Notes under the pieces: model-generated
What the model was told of the DNA's origin: nothing
Databases searched by the model: none
Seen by the model: the letters and a program-made list of their open reading frames with translations, nothing else
Program-made: the position numbers and the translations under genes
Shown here: one piece after another, positions 1 through 12,700 of the stretch
Layout: each line of letters begins with the position of its first letter
Position numbering within the stretch: the stretch's first letter is position 1
Assembly (NCBI RefSeq): GCF_964340395.1
Contig: NC_135554.1
Span: 8,350,475-8,414,474, forward strand
Direction of reading: 5' to 3'
Source of the DNA: Glandiceps talaboti
Taxonomy: Eukaryota; Hemichordata; Enteropneusta; Spengelidae
Length of the DNA stretch: 64,000 nt

Positions 1-138
1 TGAGCTCATCTGTTTGCATGACTTACAATGTACATGTACCGTTTTGCGTTTTGTGGCTCTAGTGGAATGTAAGACAAGAATTGACAGAATACACAAGACA
101 TGTTGGTTGCATTTAATGATTCTGTATTTTACATACCT

Positions 139-209
139 AATAGCGAGATTTCATTCTCATACCCATGCTAATGACATTAGCATGGGTATGAGAATGAAAT
201 CTCGCTATT
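139..209. repeat. Perfect 35-bp inverted repeat with a 1-base centre
   Basis: Arms 139-173 and 175-209 are exact reverse complements over 35 bases, separated by a single A at 174. RNA from either strand would form a complete hairpin. No target duplication is visible at the edges. The rest of 1-648 shows no other supported feature and is presumably SASS6 intron 1. Confidence 0.9.
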
Positions 210-648
210 TATAATATAGGGAAGAACCCTAGCGGAGAGGGAAGATGTGTAGAACCTCGTAGCGTATACATCCAGAGCTAGGTTGATGGAATCACAGAAG
301 TATGTGTATACTACCACAGTGGAAGCTTCCTTTCTCAGAAACCATGTCATAGTGGGTCGGTCAATCATCACAAAAAATAATCCTGATGTGACATGTAGTA
401 TGTGCCAAATGTTATCAATAATACATACTGAAATTTAAATCCAAACCAAAAGGCTGTGATCTTAATTCTATATTTCTAGTGAAATATTTTTGAATTTCAA
501 ATAAACAATACCAATAGTCTCTATGGGGAAATTCCTTTGGGAAATTGTCTGACTTGGTCATGCATTGTATGGATGGATGGATGAATGAGCCCCCTTGAGT
601 TTGAGTTCAACATATTGATTATGTTACATATTTTGTTTTTCGTTTCAG

Positions 649-712
649 TAAGAGAGTTCACATCAAAGTGACAGTTGAAATACAAACCACTACAACTCCA
701 TTGCATAGAAAG
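649..712 (+). CDS. SASS6: SASS6 exon 2 (head domain, N-terminal strand)
   Basis: The acceptor follows a pyrimidine tract ending TTTCAG at 643-648 and the donor is AAG|GTTGGT at 712/713. The exon begins with the third base of a split codon and reads [21 protein letters not shown], matching the vertebrate head strand that ends NPVHRK. It is the leftmost exon I can support. The 648 bases before it show no SAS-6 start exon. Confidence 0.85.
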
Positions 713-3700
713 GTTGGTATTTTTGTATACATTACATTATGGCATGACCCTCAAAATGTTTAGTTATATGTATGTTAAAAAATTTGAGATTATGGATAGT
801 GCAAATCCGATTGAAATCTAATGTAGTGAACTTGGATGCGATTTCTTTATTTACATATGTTTCCTATGTTTATTGTTGTTTATTTGTTTGTTTGTTTGTT
901 TGTTCCATGAGTGAGCACTTGTTCTTACATCTGACCCAATGCCAATGATAGGAGTTCATGTTCAAATCTTGAGTGCTGAGTGGATTTACTCAACCAATGA
1001 GAACATGTCTTACACCGAGACTTACATGCACATGTACGGATACAGTACCTCCCCAGTGTTGCAGCCAGAGGGGGTTTTTGGGTCATTTGACACATATTTT
1101 TTGGACCTGACCCACAAGTTTGGAAGTGACGGGTCATAGATGACCCACACTAAAATTGTGTGCAAATATGTTTAGCAACATGACCACACCTACATGTATA
1201 GCAACAGCCAAATGATTGCATATATTGCATAGATAACAACAGGGCTGGATAGGCAACTGCATAGTCATTCGAAGCAAATATCTGGCATGGATCAGAATGT
1301 GGGTAAATATTTTTTTAAAAACTGTACAGTTGTGTGTGCTACAACTCCATTGGGCTTTTTTAAATAATGTCCCGAAACAATTTATGATGACCCAGAAAAA
1401 TGAAAGTCTCGGGACACTATGTCTCACTCTTTCAAAAGGCTGGCTGCAACACTGCCTCCCTGGAACACTTTGTTTGAAAAGACCTTAGGTGCAGAGTGCA
1501 GGCAATGATGTCACTGTTTGGCAATTGCACTGATTCTCTTTGTTTCAATTGCAGTCATTGAGCGTTATATAGTAAAACAGATCATAGCCACTTCACCAAT
1601 GTTGGTGGAGTGTCTATGGACGGATTCTGTATGGCTACATGAAAGGATGGGTTTGAACATGAACTACATGTATAGCATGCCATTTGATGAGCTTGTGCGA
1701 CATTGTGTGATTGTCCCTAAGTGAGACTGGTACTAATAGATGTCAATAAAGATGTGTGTATACAAGTTTAACTGAAAATTGTCAAATACAAATATAAATG
1801 TAGTTGTTTTTTAGTTTTCGTCTCTTTTTCATGTACAAATAGTGAAGAAAGAAAAACTTGTTACTTTTGTCGCCTTCAACATTCTAAAAGGCGTTGTAGT
1901 GATAAAGTGTCTCCTTCACATGCATTAGTCTGTAAGGTACACCATGACAGGGTATAGATACATCGGTCAACCCCGGAGAGAGGAAGCCGGTGAGGGTGGA
2001 ATGGCACAACGTATTTTACAGTCTACACATCAACTCCCTTCACTAGGTTCCAGGTGTAGCAAACACAATTTATTGCTGTTTCACATTTTGCTAAATGTTC
2101 ATTAAAGAATGTAATATTGAAATTTATTGCTTGAATATTAACCTATATCCTAGTAGTCTAGACTGTAAGATATGTCATGTCATTGTCATTATGCCCTCAT
2201 CAAGAGGTGTTGACTGATGTTTGAGGGCGCCCCGTCATGGTATACCTTACAGACGACTACTGCTAGTCTTGAGATTAATAATAATATGGTTATCTTCACA
2301 TGTTATCTCCAGGATTTAGTGGTACACCTGACAGATGAGAGTGATCCATACTTTCTGTATTCACTAAGTATTGGTGATGAAGACTTCCAAAGGTAGGTCT
2401 GGTTTGATCTGTATTCAAAGACCAATCATGCAGCGAAAAGATTCCACTAGATCTAGTAGATGTTGAGTTGAATACTAAACTTCAAGGTGGCACTCAAAGA
2501 CATACATCATTCCTCGCCACACAGTAAAGGGTGAACAGTGAAATGAACAAAAGTGGCAATATATATGAAGTGTATTTGGTCAGTGGACATCAGGCAGAAG
2601 GGACATCTTTGAGTTCCTCACCCACCCTTCTAGTAAAATATGTAGACACTTTGCTCAAAATAAGCCTTCAACATTGCTTGCATCACTCTTACAAAATAGT
2701 CAAAATTCCTGAACGAAATGATTAAGCTAAATATAGGTCGTAACTCTTCAGGTCGAAAACCATGATTGGTTTTTGCTCCTTTCCAAGATTGAGATTAGAA
2801 CTTTCAAAAGTGAAGAAGACATCAATTTACTTTCAGTCACTGTTTGCAATAAGTTCCACTTGTAAATGCTATGTCTGTTGCTGGTTGTATCACAAATGTA
2901 AATATATTTACTAGTATGTGTTGCATTGAATGTTTTGTATAAACAGATCTTCATACTGATCATGATAATAATGATGATGATGATAAAGTTCTTTATTCAA
3001 AGAAATTTGGCCATTTGTTATTATGGTTGCCAATGTGCAGCTCGTCTGTGTTTTAGAGTTTCAAAGAAATATGCTTGAGGGTGGGGGCGGGGGACCTATA
3101 TTGTTTGTTGCGGTCAAACTGAATGCCACTTTATTACATACATGGTACATGTATGATGTAGCTATATGGTTGTATATTCAAAGTCATTTGTTGGTTGGTG
3201 GGTTTGATGATTACACCCAGACTGTAGTGATGGGAGGCAAATACATGTAAGCAAACTCCTCTGTCACTGACAACTCATTAAGTCATAAAATATAACTAAT
3301 GTTTCTCTATGTTTATTTCAGTTTAAAATCTCAGCAAGGATTATTGGTTGACTTTACAGCCTTCCCACAGAAGTTCATTGATTTGTTGGAACTATGTCTT
3401 CAAGAAGAAACCAAAGATTCTCCAAAGTGAGTCATCTTGTTTTTTTTCACTTGACTTTTTACAATCACAGCCTGGCCAACTCATTAATTGTATGTCAGAG
3501 ACCTGACAACAAGCAAATATAAACTACGATCAAAAATGTTCATCACCTTGGTAGATCAAATGAAATACAAAGGTTATAACACACAAGCAGTTCAAAGTTT
3601 TTTAGCATTGAGCTTTCAATCTGTCTTAGTCTACAATTCTCATCAGAATGACAACTTCCATAGTTACAGCTGACTGCTAGGTGGCAGTATTATCAGCCAG

Positions 3701-6700
3701 ATGTAGATGTTAGATAGTTCGATGCCCCCTTCTCTGTTGATCTTGGGATTGTAGCCCTGTGTTTTTGTAAAGGCAGTAAGTATGTAAATCTACCAGGGTT
3801 CCCATGTCATCTTACCTGGGTTCCAAAACAAAATTACCACACACTCTTTGTGCCATTTTTACCCCCCTTTCTCCTTTTGTTTATGGGGGTCCCTAACCTT
3901 AGCAACAACACTGAGTAGTCTATATTATTTTTCATGCATGTATATTATAACCTAAAGTAAATCAAGTACAAGCATGTAGTAAATGACAGCTCTCCTTTAT
4001 AAACAGGATAAACCCGTTCCATTTCTTCATTCGTACTGCATTTTATTTGTTACGCTTCTGTTGTGCTGTATGAACACCAAATCCTTATCTTTTGCACTTC
4101 TCTTTCAGATTTCTACTACACTTAGTAACCTCTGGTGGTATGGAGAGGGGACTTGCTCATTTAGACGTAGTAGAGACCAATCCATTTAAACATCTGACCC
4201 ACCTTTCACTCAAATTTATCCCTGGTAATGACTCGGATGTCAAGAAATACCTTGCCACGTGTTTGAAAAAATTAAAAGTAAGTTTAATTTCAACATCATT
4301 TTAGATGACACAGGCTATGTAAATTGGTAGCTTATACCTAACATATGTGCTTGCTAATGCCAATAGGTAATTCCAGACTGTGAACAGGTAATTGAGAATA
4401 CAGCACCCTCACTGAAATTGGGGGTATTGACACCTCATAGTACCGTTTCTTAAGTGCTTTGTCTGTAGAAGTGTAAATCAGGGATGTCCTTCATATTGTT
4501 CAGACATCAAGGAAAGCACCAGTGCTCTATACAATGTATACCCCAACCCTTGTTATCTGAGACTCTCTGTCTCGCACCATGCTTGAACTTTTTAACGCTT
4601 TGATATTAACAATGACAGGTGACACAAAAACAGTTTACACCCTAAGTAATTTCCCTAGTAGTACAAGACAACAGACAGGCAAAAGACACAAACAAAATTT
4701 ACCTGTCTTTTAAAGTTTCATTGTTTCCTGCACTGATCAATAGGTTTAGTCAAACTGTCTGTTTGCTTGTGCCATTCAAGCACTGTGGTACCTTGTATAA
4801 TGTGGTAGAACGAGTTAACAAACATCTTTACAAAAGTGTGTTGATTGGAATAGCAGAAACATAAATTACTGGTAACATATAATACATTTTGTATAGTGCT
4901 TGGTCCTGCTGCTATCCAAACGTGACCACACTAGACTTGGCAACATTATGAGAATATCCTGGAAAGTTCGGACGTGTGGAAAATAATGATCAAGCTATTG
5001 TACATAAATGCCTACTTGAATGTAGTTATTTTCTCAATTTGACAACTGATAATAATAAAATGTTAATTTTTTGTTGAACACCTTGACAGGAAGAGAAAGG
5101 TGCCTTAGAGAACAGACTAGCTGCCACAGAGAGTGAACTGACTCATAGGCTAAAACAGACACAAGAGGCAAGTATGGTTTTCTTTCTCCATCTGTCTGTT
5201 ATACCTATGTGTATATGTATACAGAAATTTCCTTAGACTATAAGCTTTACCATGTCACACTGCCCTCACTGGCCTACTCTCCCTACTTTCTATCTGAAAA
5301 CAGGTTGACCGATATATCAGGGTGTCTAAAACTCTGAACTCAGTGCTCATATGAGATTGAAAGGAAGGGAAGTTCTTGATGTTTTGAATTTGACCAGTGA
5401 TACATGTATACTTTGATCATAAATTTATGATAATAATTTTATTCATTTGCACAGTAGGCAACTGTCCTATGTGCTAAAGGACAAATTAAACTAACAAAAA
5501 AGTGAAATTCATTCTCAACTGAGGATTTGTCACAATTACGCACCCTTTGTTCTCTAGTATGACCCATGTGTCGAACATGTTCAATGTTCAATGCCTAACA
5601 CGTTCAGTGATGAGATATGGACAGCGGTAAGTGCAGTTCTGAAAAACTGGTTTCATTTGGATGTAAAAATAGCTTTCCATACACTGTAGACTGTAATTTT
5701 AAAAAGTGAGTAATATGTTGCAAGCCTGTTATAACTATATGTGTTTACCATGAAATAGTAAATTATCAATTGATAAAACTACAGTATTTGTCTTTTTGAC
5801 TTACAGGCATTATCTGAGAGAACAATTGAACTAGACAATATGAGAGCAGAGTGGACTTCTAAAGCCAGTAACCTGACAGCTAAACATGCACAGGAAGTTT
5901 CAGCTCACAAGGAGAAAGCTTTACAGGTAGGAAACAACATTTAGAGATGCTACATGTGGGTTTTATATGGTAGCAGGAGAACGTTTGTACAAGTACATGT
6001 AGTTAAAATGTGAAAATTATCTCTGTATGCATGGTACTGAACATAGAAATGTGCATGTGGACAAGATAAAACTCAATTAAATTTGTTATATTTTTAAGTA
6101 TTCTTTATATAATTTGTCAGTAACTTTTTAGTATAACATTGTAATGATTTTTTCGTACCTCTCAAAATTAGTAGTGGTCCAAGAAATATAGACTTCTAAA
6201 TATTGTATCTAGACTACTAAATTAGCAGTAGTCCAGGACACATAGACTACTAAACATTGTATCTACACTACCAAATTGGCAGTAGTCCAGGACACAAAGA
6301 CTACTAAATCTGACTACCATATGTAAAAGTTACATTTGAACCCTGACTTGTCTTGCAAGAATTTCTGCGTAAGCAAAGATTACGTAATTTCCTACCATAC
6401 ATGTAATAATAAACTGTGTATCATTTTAATCAACAGATACAAAATGAATATCAGCAAAAATATGAAAAAGACAGAAAAGAGCTTGAAGAAAACCACCATC
6501 GCATCTCAGAACAATTAGAAAAGAGACTTGGTGAATTAGAAACTGCAAACAAGGTAAGTACTGTACACACATGATGAACAGATACAAAAGTTTGTTTTAT
6601 GATAATGACAGAACTTCATGATGAGCAATGTGCCACAGTAGCATACTTGGGGCATTTGCATAAGTTCGCGCAGTGTTCTCTATGCTCGTGAAAGTGCTTC

Positions 6701-9700
6701 ATAAATGCTGTAATGTACGAGTACAAATACCACAAATCCCTACAGTGGCACTCACCTGTCAAGCGGTTCAGTTATTGTTACATGTGTTTATCAAAAAAAG
6801 CAAATTTTGCCAGTAATAGTTTACATGCGATTTCTTATACACGGAATCATGATCGACCGAGGTTTGAGTATTTCGCTCTAGTGCAAAGACCATTAATGTG
6901 TGTATGCAACAGTGCAAGTAATCACTCATACTTACAACTGTAATAATAGCTATAATTTCTTATTTAGTCTGTTTACAAATGATGGTAATCTCAACAAAAT
7001 TGGTTAATGCCCCAGCCTTCAGCCTCCTACAAGTCAAAGTTCATTTGACAACAGAAACCAGAAGCACAGCTACAGATTCAAATTGTAGGTTTATGGGGTT
7101 CTTCAGAAATTGTCTGATTTCTGAAAAGACCTTCAGACACCAGCAAACAGGGGATAATTAGCCTGTAATGAGTGTTCACAGCTGGTTGTTTTTATGGTGT
7201 TATGCATATCATGAATATTCAGCAGAAATCTGAGGATTTGGAATTCTGCAGAAACCTGTAGGTAAACCTACAATGTGCAATGAACTTTGACCCAAAGATG
7301 TATTAAATGTGGACATATATTCTTTGATATTTTAAACCATTTTACATGGTTTTACATTGTTTATTTGTTTGCAGGATTTAACAGACCACAAGTACAGATC
7401 AGAAGCCAGTATCAGGGAATTACAGGCTAAAAACCATAGTGTTGCAGAGGTAATATAACATTTGGCTTAATTGTGTGTGTGTGTGTTTATCTGTCTGTGT
7501 CTCTGAACACTTTATAATAACAATATGGGTAAAACTTGGTTGATCAACTTCAAAACAATTTGCATTTATTTTACTGGATATGATTGTGATTATGGGTTAA
7601 AACATTCCATATCGCTGTTATTTTTCACAAATTTTCTGCAGGAAGTATAACTTATCCCATTCGCAATAGTTTCCATTATTCAGCTGGAAAATGTGACCTA
7701 AGGGGTCTTGTCAGTACTTGTCTAGTGACTTGTAATGACAAGGCCCCTTAAGTCACTCGTATTTTCCTTGGCTGAATGAAGTCAAATATTGGGGAATAAA
7801 AAAAGTTAACATCTAATTGTCAGTCGGATCGCTAGCCTGCGGAAATGGCCGGCAAGATCAAACGAATTAATTTGAAATTAACCGCCACAGTGAACGCTCA
7901 CTCACGCTAAACTCAAAGATTTCAAAAGAGCATTTTCGATATTTCTAAGAGAGATACCAGCTCGAAACTTTCACAATATACTTACAATAGTACCGTCTTC
8001 ATGTGCCGAATTTTTTACGAAGTTTTACCGTAACAGTCTTTAGAAAATGTGATTCTGCTATCACGAGTTCGGATGAAGGACCAATGGTTCACGCACAAAA
8101 AATACGATAAAAAAGTTCAAATTCCATTTTTACATGTCTTCAAAAACAGAACTGTAAAGTCTCCTGTAGTGGAGGCTCGAAACAACGGAGAAAATCGACG
8201 GCGAAATCGACCCTCCGTCACAAGCCTAGCACAAGAAGCGGACGCGTTAACTAGGTCAACCTTGTTATTTTATGACGTCATACGCTGACTCGTTCCAACT
8301 GTGGAAATTACAAGTTTATATCTGTTGTCGAGGTTAAAGGGTTAGTGAAAGAAATCGTACCAAAGAAATACTCTTTGATGAACACTTGTACAAAAATAGT
8401 CTACTTAATATATATTTGTGTAATCAAATGCGTTACGGTTGTAATTATAAGCTTTATTTAAAACACTACCTGAACGAGGTTGTTATGGCCATGCGTTATT
8501 ATTGCGGGAACCAGCCTGTCCGATCGAAGAAGACGTCCACTCGAAAATTACACAGCTCTTCCCGTGAAACTGGTAAGTGACGGGTAAAAGTGAGATTGCA
8601 TTTTATAATTGGAGTAACAATAACTATGATCGGTGTGGAATTGTGGAATTTTTGTATCAGTACAAAACGAATGATATTCTTGTTTTCAAAGCCTGGCATG
8701 CCTCGAAAGCACATGGTACAATCCAGTGTATGTTTATCTGTGGCGGAATTTGCATATAAAACGCACGGGTTGCCTTTGTTACGTTGTGCCATGGATGTAT
8801 TAGCTCCAATGAACATAATTATTTGCAATCAATGCAGTGATCAATCATAAAAAAGCCAAATAAAACAAAACCATACAAAGTTCAACATTACAAACAACAA
8901 AAAATGTGATAAATCGGATAAAGAAGGATAGAAGTTATATGATTATTAACATGGGTTTGCTATTTGCCATTGTTCTGATACAATTACAAGTAGTTGGAGT
9001 TTAATTTTGTACTATTTCTCAAAACAAAAATTCAACCTTGTGTGTAATTTGTAATATGTTTATGTTCTTTTGTTATAGTGAAATATGGCAAGTTTTTCCA
9101 TTTCAACGGTACTATCGTACCAATCACGAAAGCGGGTGAAGGAAATCATGAGATTGTTAAAGTTTTCCCGATTGGCCACAAGAAAATATGTATTCGATCA
9201 GACATACTCTCAGATTTTGATGATTGTTACTCAGTACACAACCTATTTAAAGAAAAGATTAAAGAAGACGAATTCCCGTTCGGAAGCCAAGGGCATCATT
9301 TCACAAGTCAAGAATTTTGTAAGGTGTGTGAAAAGAGAGTTGGAAAGATTTGCAAAGAACATCCCTATACATAAACCACAATCAGTATTCAGTCAAGCAG
9401 TACGCAGAAATCTTCGAACGATGGCTTCAAGATTGTCAAAACAACCAATGAAGACATGGCAAACTGCTATTGCCACCTTACATCAACTGTGTGTAATGCA
9501 TCCAGAAAGAGCAACAACAAGAGTAAAGAAAGTCATAACACTTGTTGGTGATATGCTACAAAGGATCAAGAAGTTTCCCACACCAAGTGATGAATTGAAA
9601 TTGATGCAGCTGAAACGTTATATCTGGGAAATCAATAATGCCTTTGATAGTCGGTCCGACAGTGTTACCTGGTTATCACATGTATACATACGTACTGAAA

Positions 9701-12700
9701 ATAAGGAAGATCACATAACCTTTAAAGGTTTAGGGAAATTATCACACGATGTACTAAAATCAAAAGTTGCAGATATCACCGCGATACCAAGAGATTGCTT
9801 CACTCTCTACTCAGATGGTAAACCGATGCACAACGACTTAACACTGCCCCTAAAGAGTGCCCTGCATGTATCATTGAATGTATCAGGAAAAGGAGGTGGT
9901 AAAAAGGGGTCTTTCCATCCTGATAAAGACAAGTGTGGTCCATGTGGTTACTGTAAGAAAGAAAGTAGATTTTCCAAATACCGACATGTTAAGTCGTATG
10001 ATGAAGATATCCAAGAATGGCTGCTAGAGAAGTATGATCATCTAGAGAAAACTGACTGTCTCTGTACAGCTTGCTACCAAATCCTCAAGAGGAAGTATAC
10101 AAGCGAAGACTACACCCCAGAAAAAAACAGGAAGAAACAACGAAGTGCCTGTTTCCTCGAACAATTTGACAAATGTGAAAGTATTTCAGCACATACTAGA
10201 CAAAAAATTGATGCTAGTTTATTTGCCAGTGTTTTTGATCTTCAGTGTGCAAATTTACAAGATATTAGTGAACACCCATCTGTGAGCTTATGTGAGTCAC
10301 ATTATATCCAGTATGATAAACATACAAGACGATGTGAGATTTGTAACATTGTCCCCAGAATCAGTAAATTTCATCATTGTCCAGATGTTGAAAAAATGAA
10401 TTATTATTATGAGCGGTCTGGTGAATATACAAGGGTAACAACATCTACTAAACTATGTGACAATTGCTATTATTACCATAGAAATATAATCAGCAAATCT
10501 GATATAGTTTCTGATCTTGACTTGACAAAGGTTAAAGATGAGCATATCACAGTAGTTGCTAAGCCTATTTGTGATGTTGAAGGGGTAAAAGTATTTGCTA
10601 TTAGCAAAGTAATTGTATTTGTGGTCTCAGCATTGATAAAGTGTGAGCCTGTTTTACTCTCTAATGTAGGGAAAATGTACACTACTGCAGTTCAAGAAGG
10701 TCTGGGACTATTGAGTACACACAGTGCATCTGCAGTGGATGAAAGTCACTTTGCTTTAGAAAACCGTGCAATCTTATCTGTAGTGATGAGAAATATTGGG
10801 AAGTATGTAGACCATTACACAGTAAAAGGTCAACCACAACTTGGAACACTGCTTACCCGTACTGGCTCAAACTTGAAGACAGCATTAATGAAACTGTTAC
10901 AAGCAAAAAATGAAGAACAAGAAATGGCAAACCAGAAGATTAACGAATTAAAGATGGTCATTGAAGAGGCCAATAAAAGTAGGCAAACTGAATATTCATC
11001 TAAAGACTACCTGAAAAAAGCAGCTGATGAAATCAATGACAGGCTGTTGAACCAGGCAAGAATTTTTGTGGATAAATGTAATGAATCTTCACAGAATTTG
11101 AATGATGTGGACTTTGTAAACTTTATCAAAGAGATTGATCCACATGTATGGAATTTCATGTATTTTTTGACACAGAAAAGAACAGAGAGGAAGTATTTCA
11201 AGGCGTCTGACTTTACATGGGAGAATCACTACATACCAGTAGACGAGGAGAAGACAACTAATAAACATAGCAACAGAAATACATTAACACGTCTGTATGC
11301 AGTCAGTCATCTGCTTCACACTGTCAATGTAGATTGCCATTATCCACTACATATACTCTTGTCAGACGTCCTTCAAGGTTATAGTGGTTCCAGGGAATTA
11401 ATAAAGATGTTTTCCTCCTTTGGTATTACATCATCATATGACACATTACGCAAACATATGAAACAAGTTATAACTAAAAAGGAGGAGGATGGCATAAGTA
11501 AGGACTTTACAGTTGATTCATTTGTCATCGCATCAGTCGACAATATTGACAAGAATACCCCATATGCTGTGGTAACTGGCCAACAGAGAGGGTTCCATGG
11601 CACATCTGTACAAGCTGTTGAACCACTACCTCTATCAGAAATATTTCATCCTGATGAATTCGTACTGGGAAGTACACGTTCAAGGTCTCAGAAAGAATTT
11701 GAACATTGTGAAATATATAGAGACAGTAATAGTCTTTGTCGTGCTATTGCTCGCAGAAACTTTGCAAGACTCAGAAGTTGTGATCGACAACCAGATGGTC
11801 TCCCGCAAGATCATGGAGAACGAGCATTTGAAAATAAAGTTGTTAAAACAATGAGATATGCCATACTAGAAGTTCTTGAAGAAAATACAGCATACTTTGA
11901 CAGCATTGACCCTGAACATCAAGATAAACTGATGGATATGAGGCACATGGATGTGACAAGTCGATTTGAAAATTTACAGAAAGATCAGTCATATAGTCTT
12001 GGACTTATTGAAGCCATGTGTTTAAGTCATGCAGTTAAATGTCCAATAATAATTGACATACCCATACATGACACTGTCTTGTGTTTTGGGAAGAGCTACC
12101 AAGGTTTTGTTGAACCAGTACACCTTGTCTTTGACAAAGGACACTTCACCCTGAAACTACCCCATGAATATCAAGATTTATCACACAATTTCATGACTGA
12201 AATGAATACACTTCAACAATGGAAAGATATCAATGCCACTCTCTTACCTGCACAGATAGTACAGAAACCAATAGAAGATGTGATGTCATACAGACCAGTT
12301 CAAGGACTTGTACCTGCACGACAAGATAGTGAAAGCAGTCCGTCACCAGATACATGTCATCCAAAACAGTTCTTACTAAAAGAAACACCTGTAGTTATAT
12401 CTAGGGCAAGACAACAGCAGCTGTCATTTGAAGATTTTGAAGTGTCTACCCATGAACAGGCTGAACTAGACAGTCTCAGAAACACTGTGTTCAAGTACAT
12501 GGTACAGAAGTTTGCTACAAGTAGTACTGAAAGTCAAACGAGATTACCAAATCTGAAAACAAAGCTTGCCATGGAAGACTCTTTCAAGACAGAAGCATCT
12601 AAAGTTTACTACTTACAAGTCTCGGATGAACATGCCGACAATCTTGAAACTATCAAACATACTGTCGAACACCTACATGACACATTTGAAATTGGCAAGA

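Noticed and set aside
1-648. Search for SASS6 exon 1
   Set aside because: No frame resembling the SAS-6 N-terminus with a suitable donor was found; it is probably outside the window.
8590-8850. 86-codon frame inside the transposon's 5' intron
   Set aside because: No motif, lies between the inferred donor at 8573 and acceptor at 9078, and a competing frame exists on the other strand.
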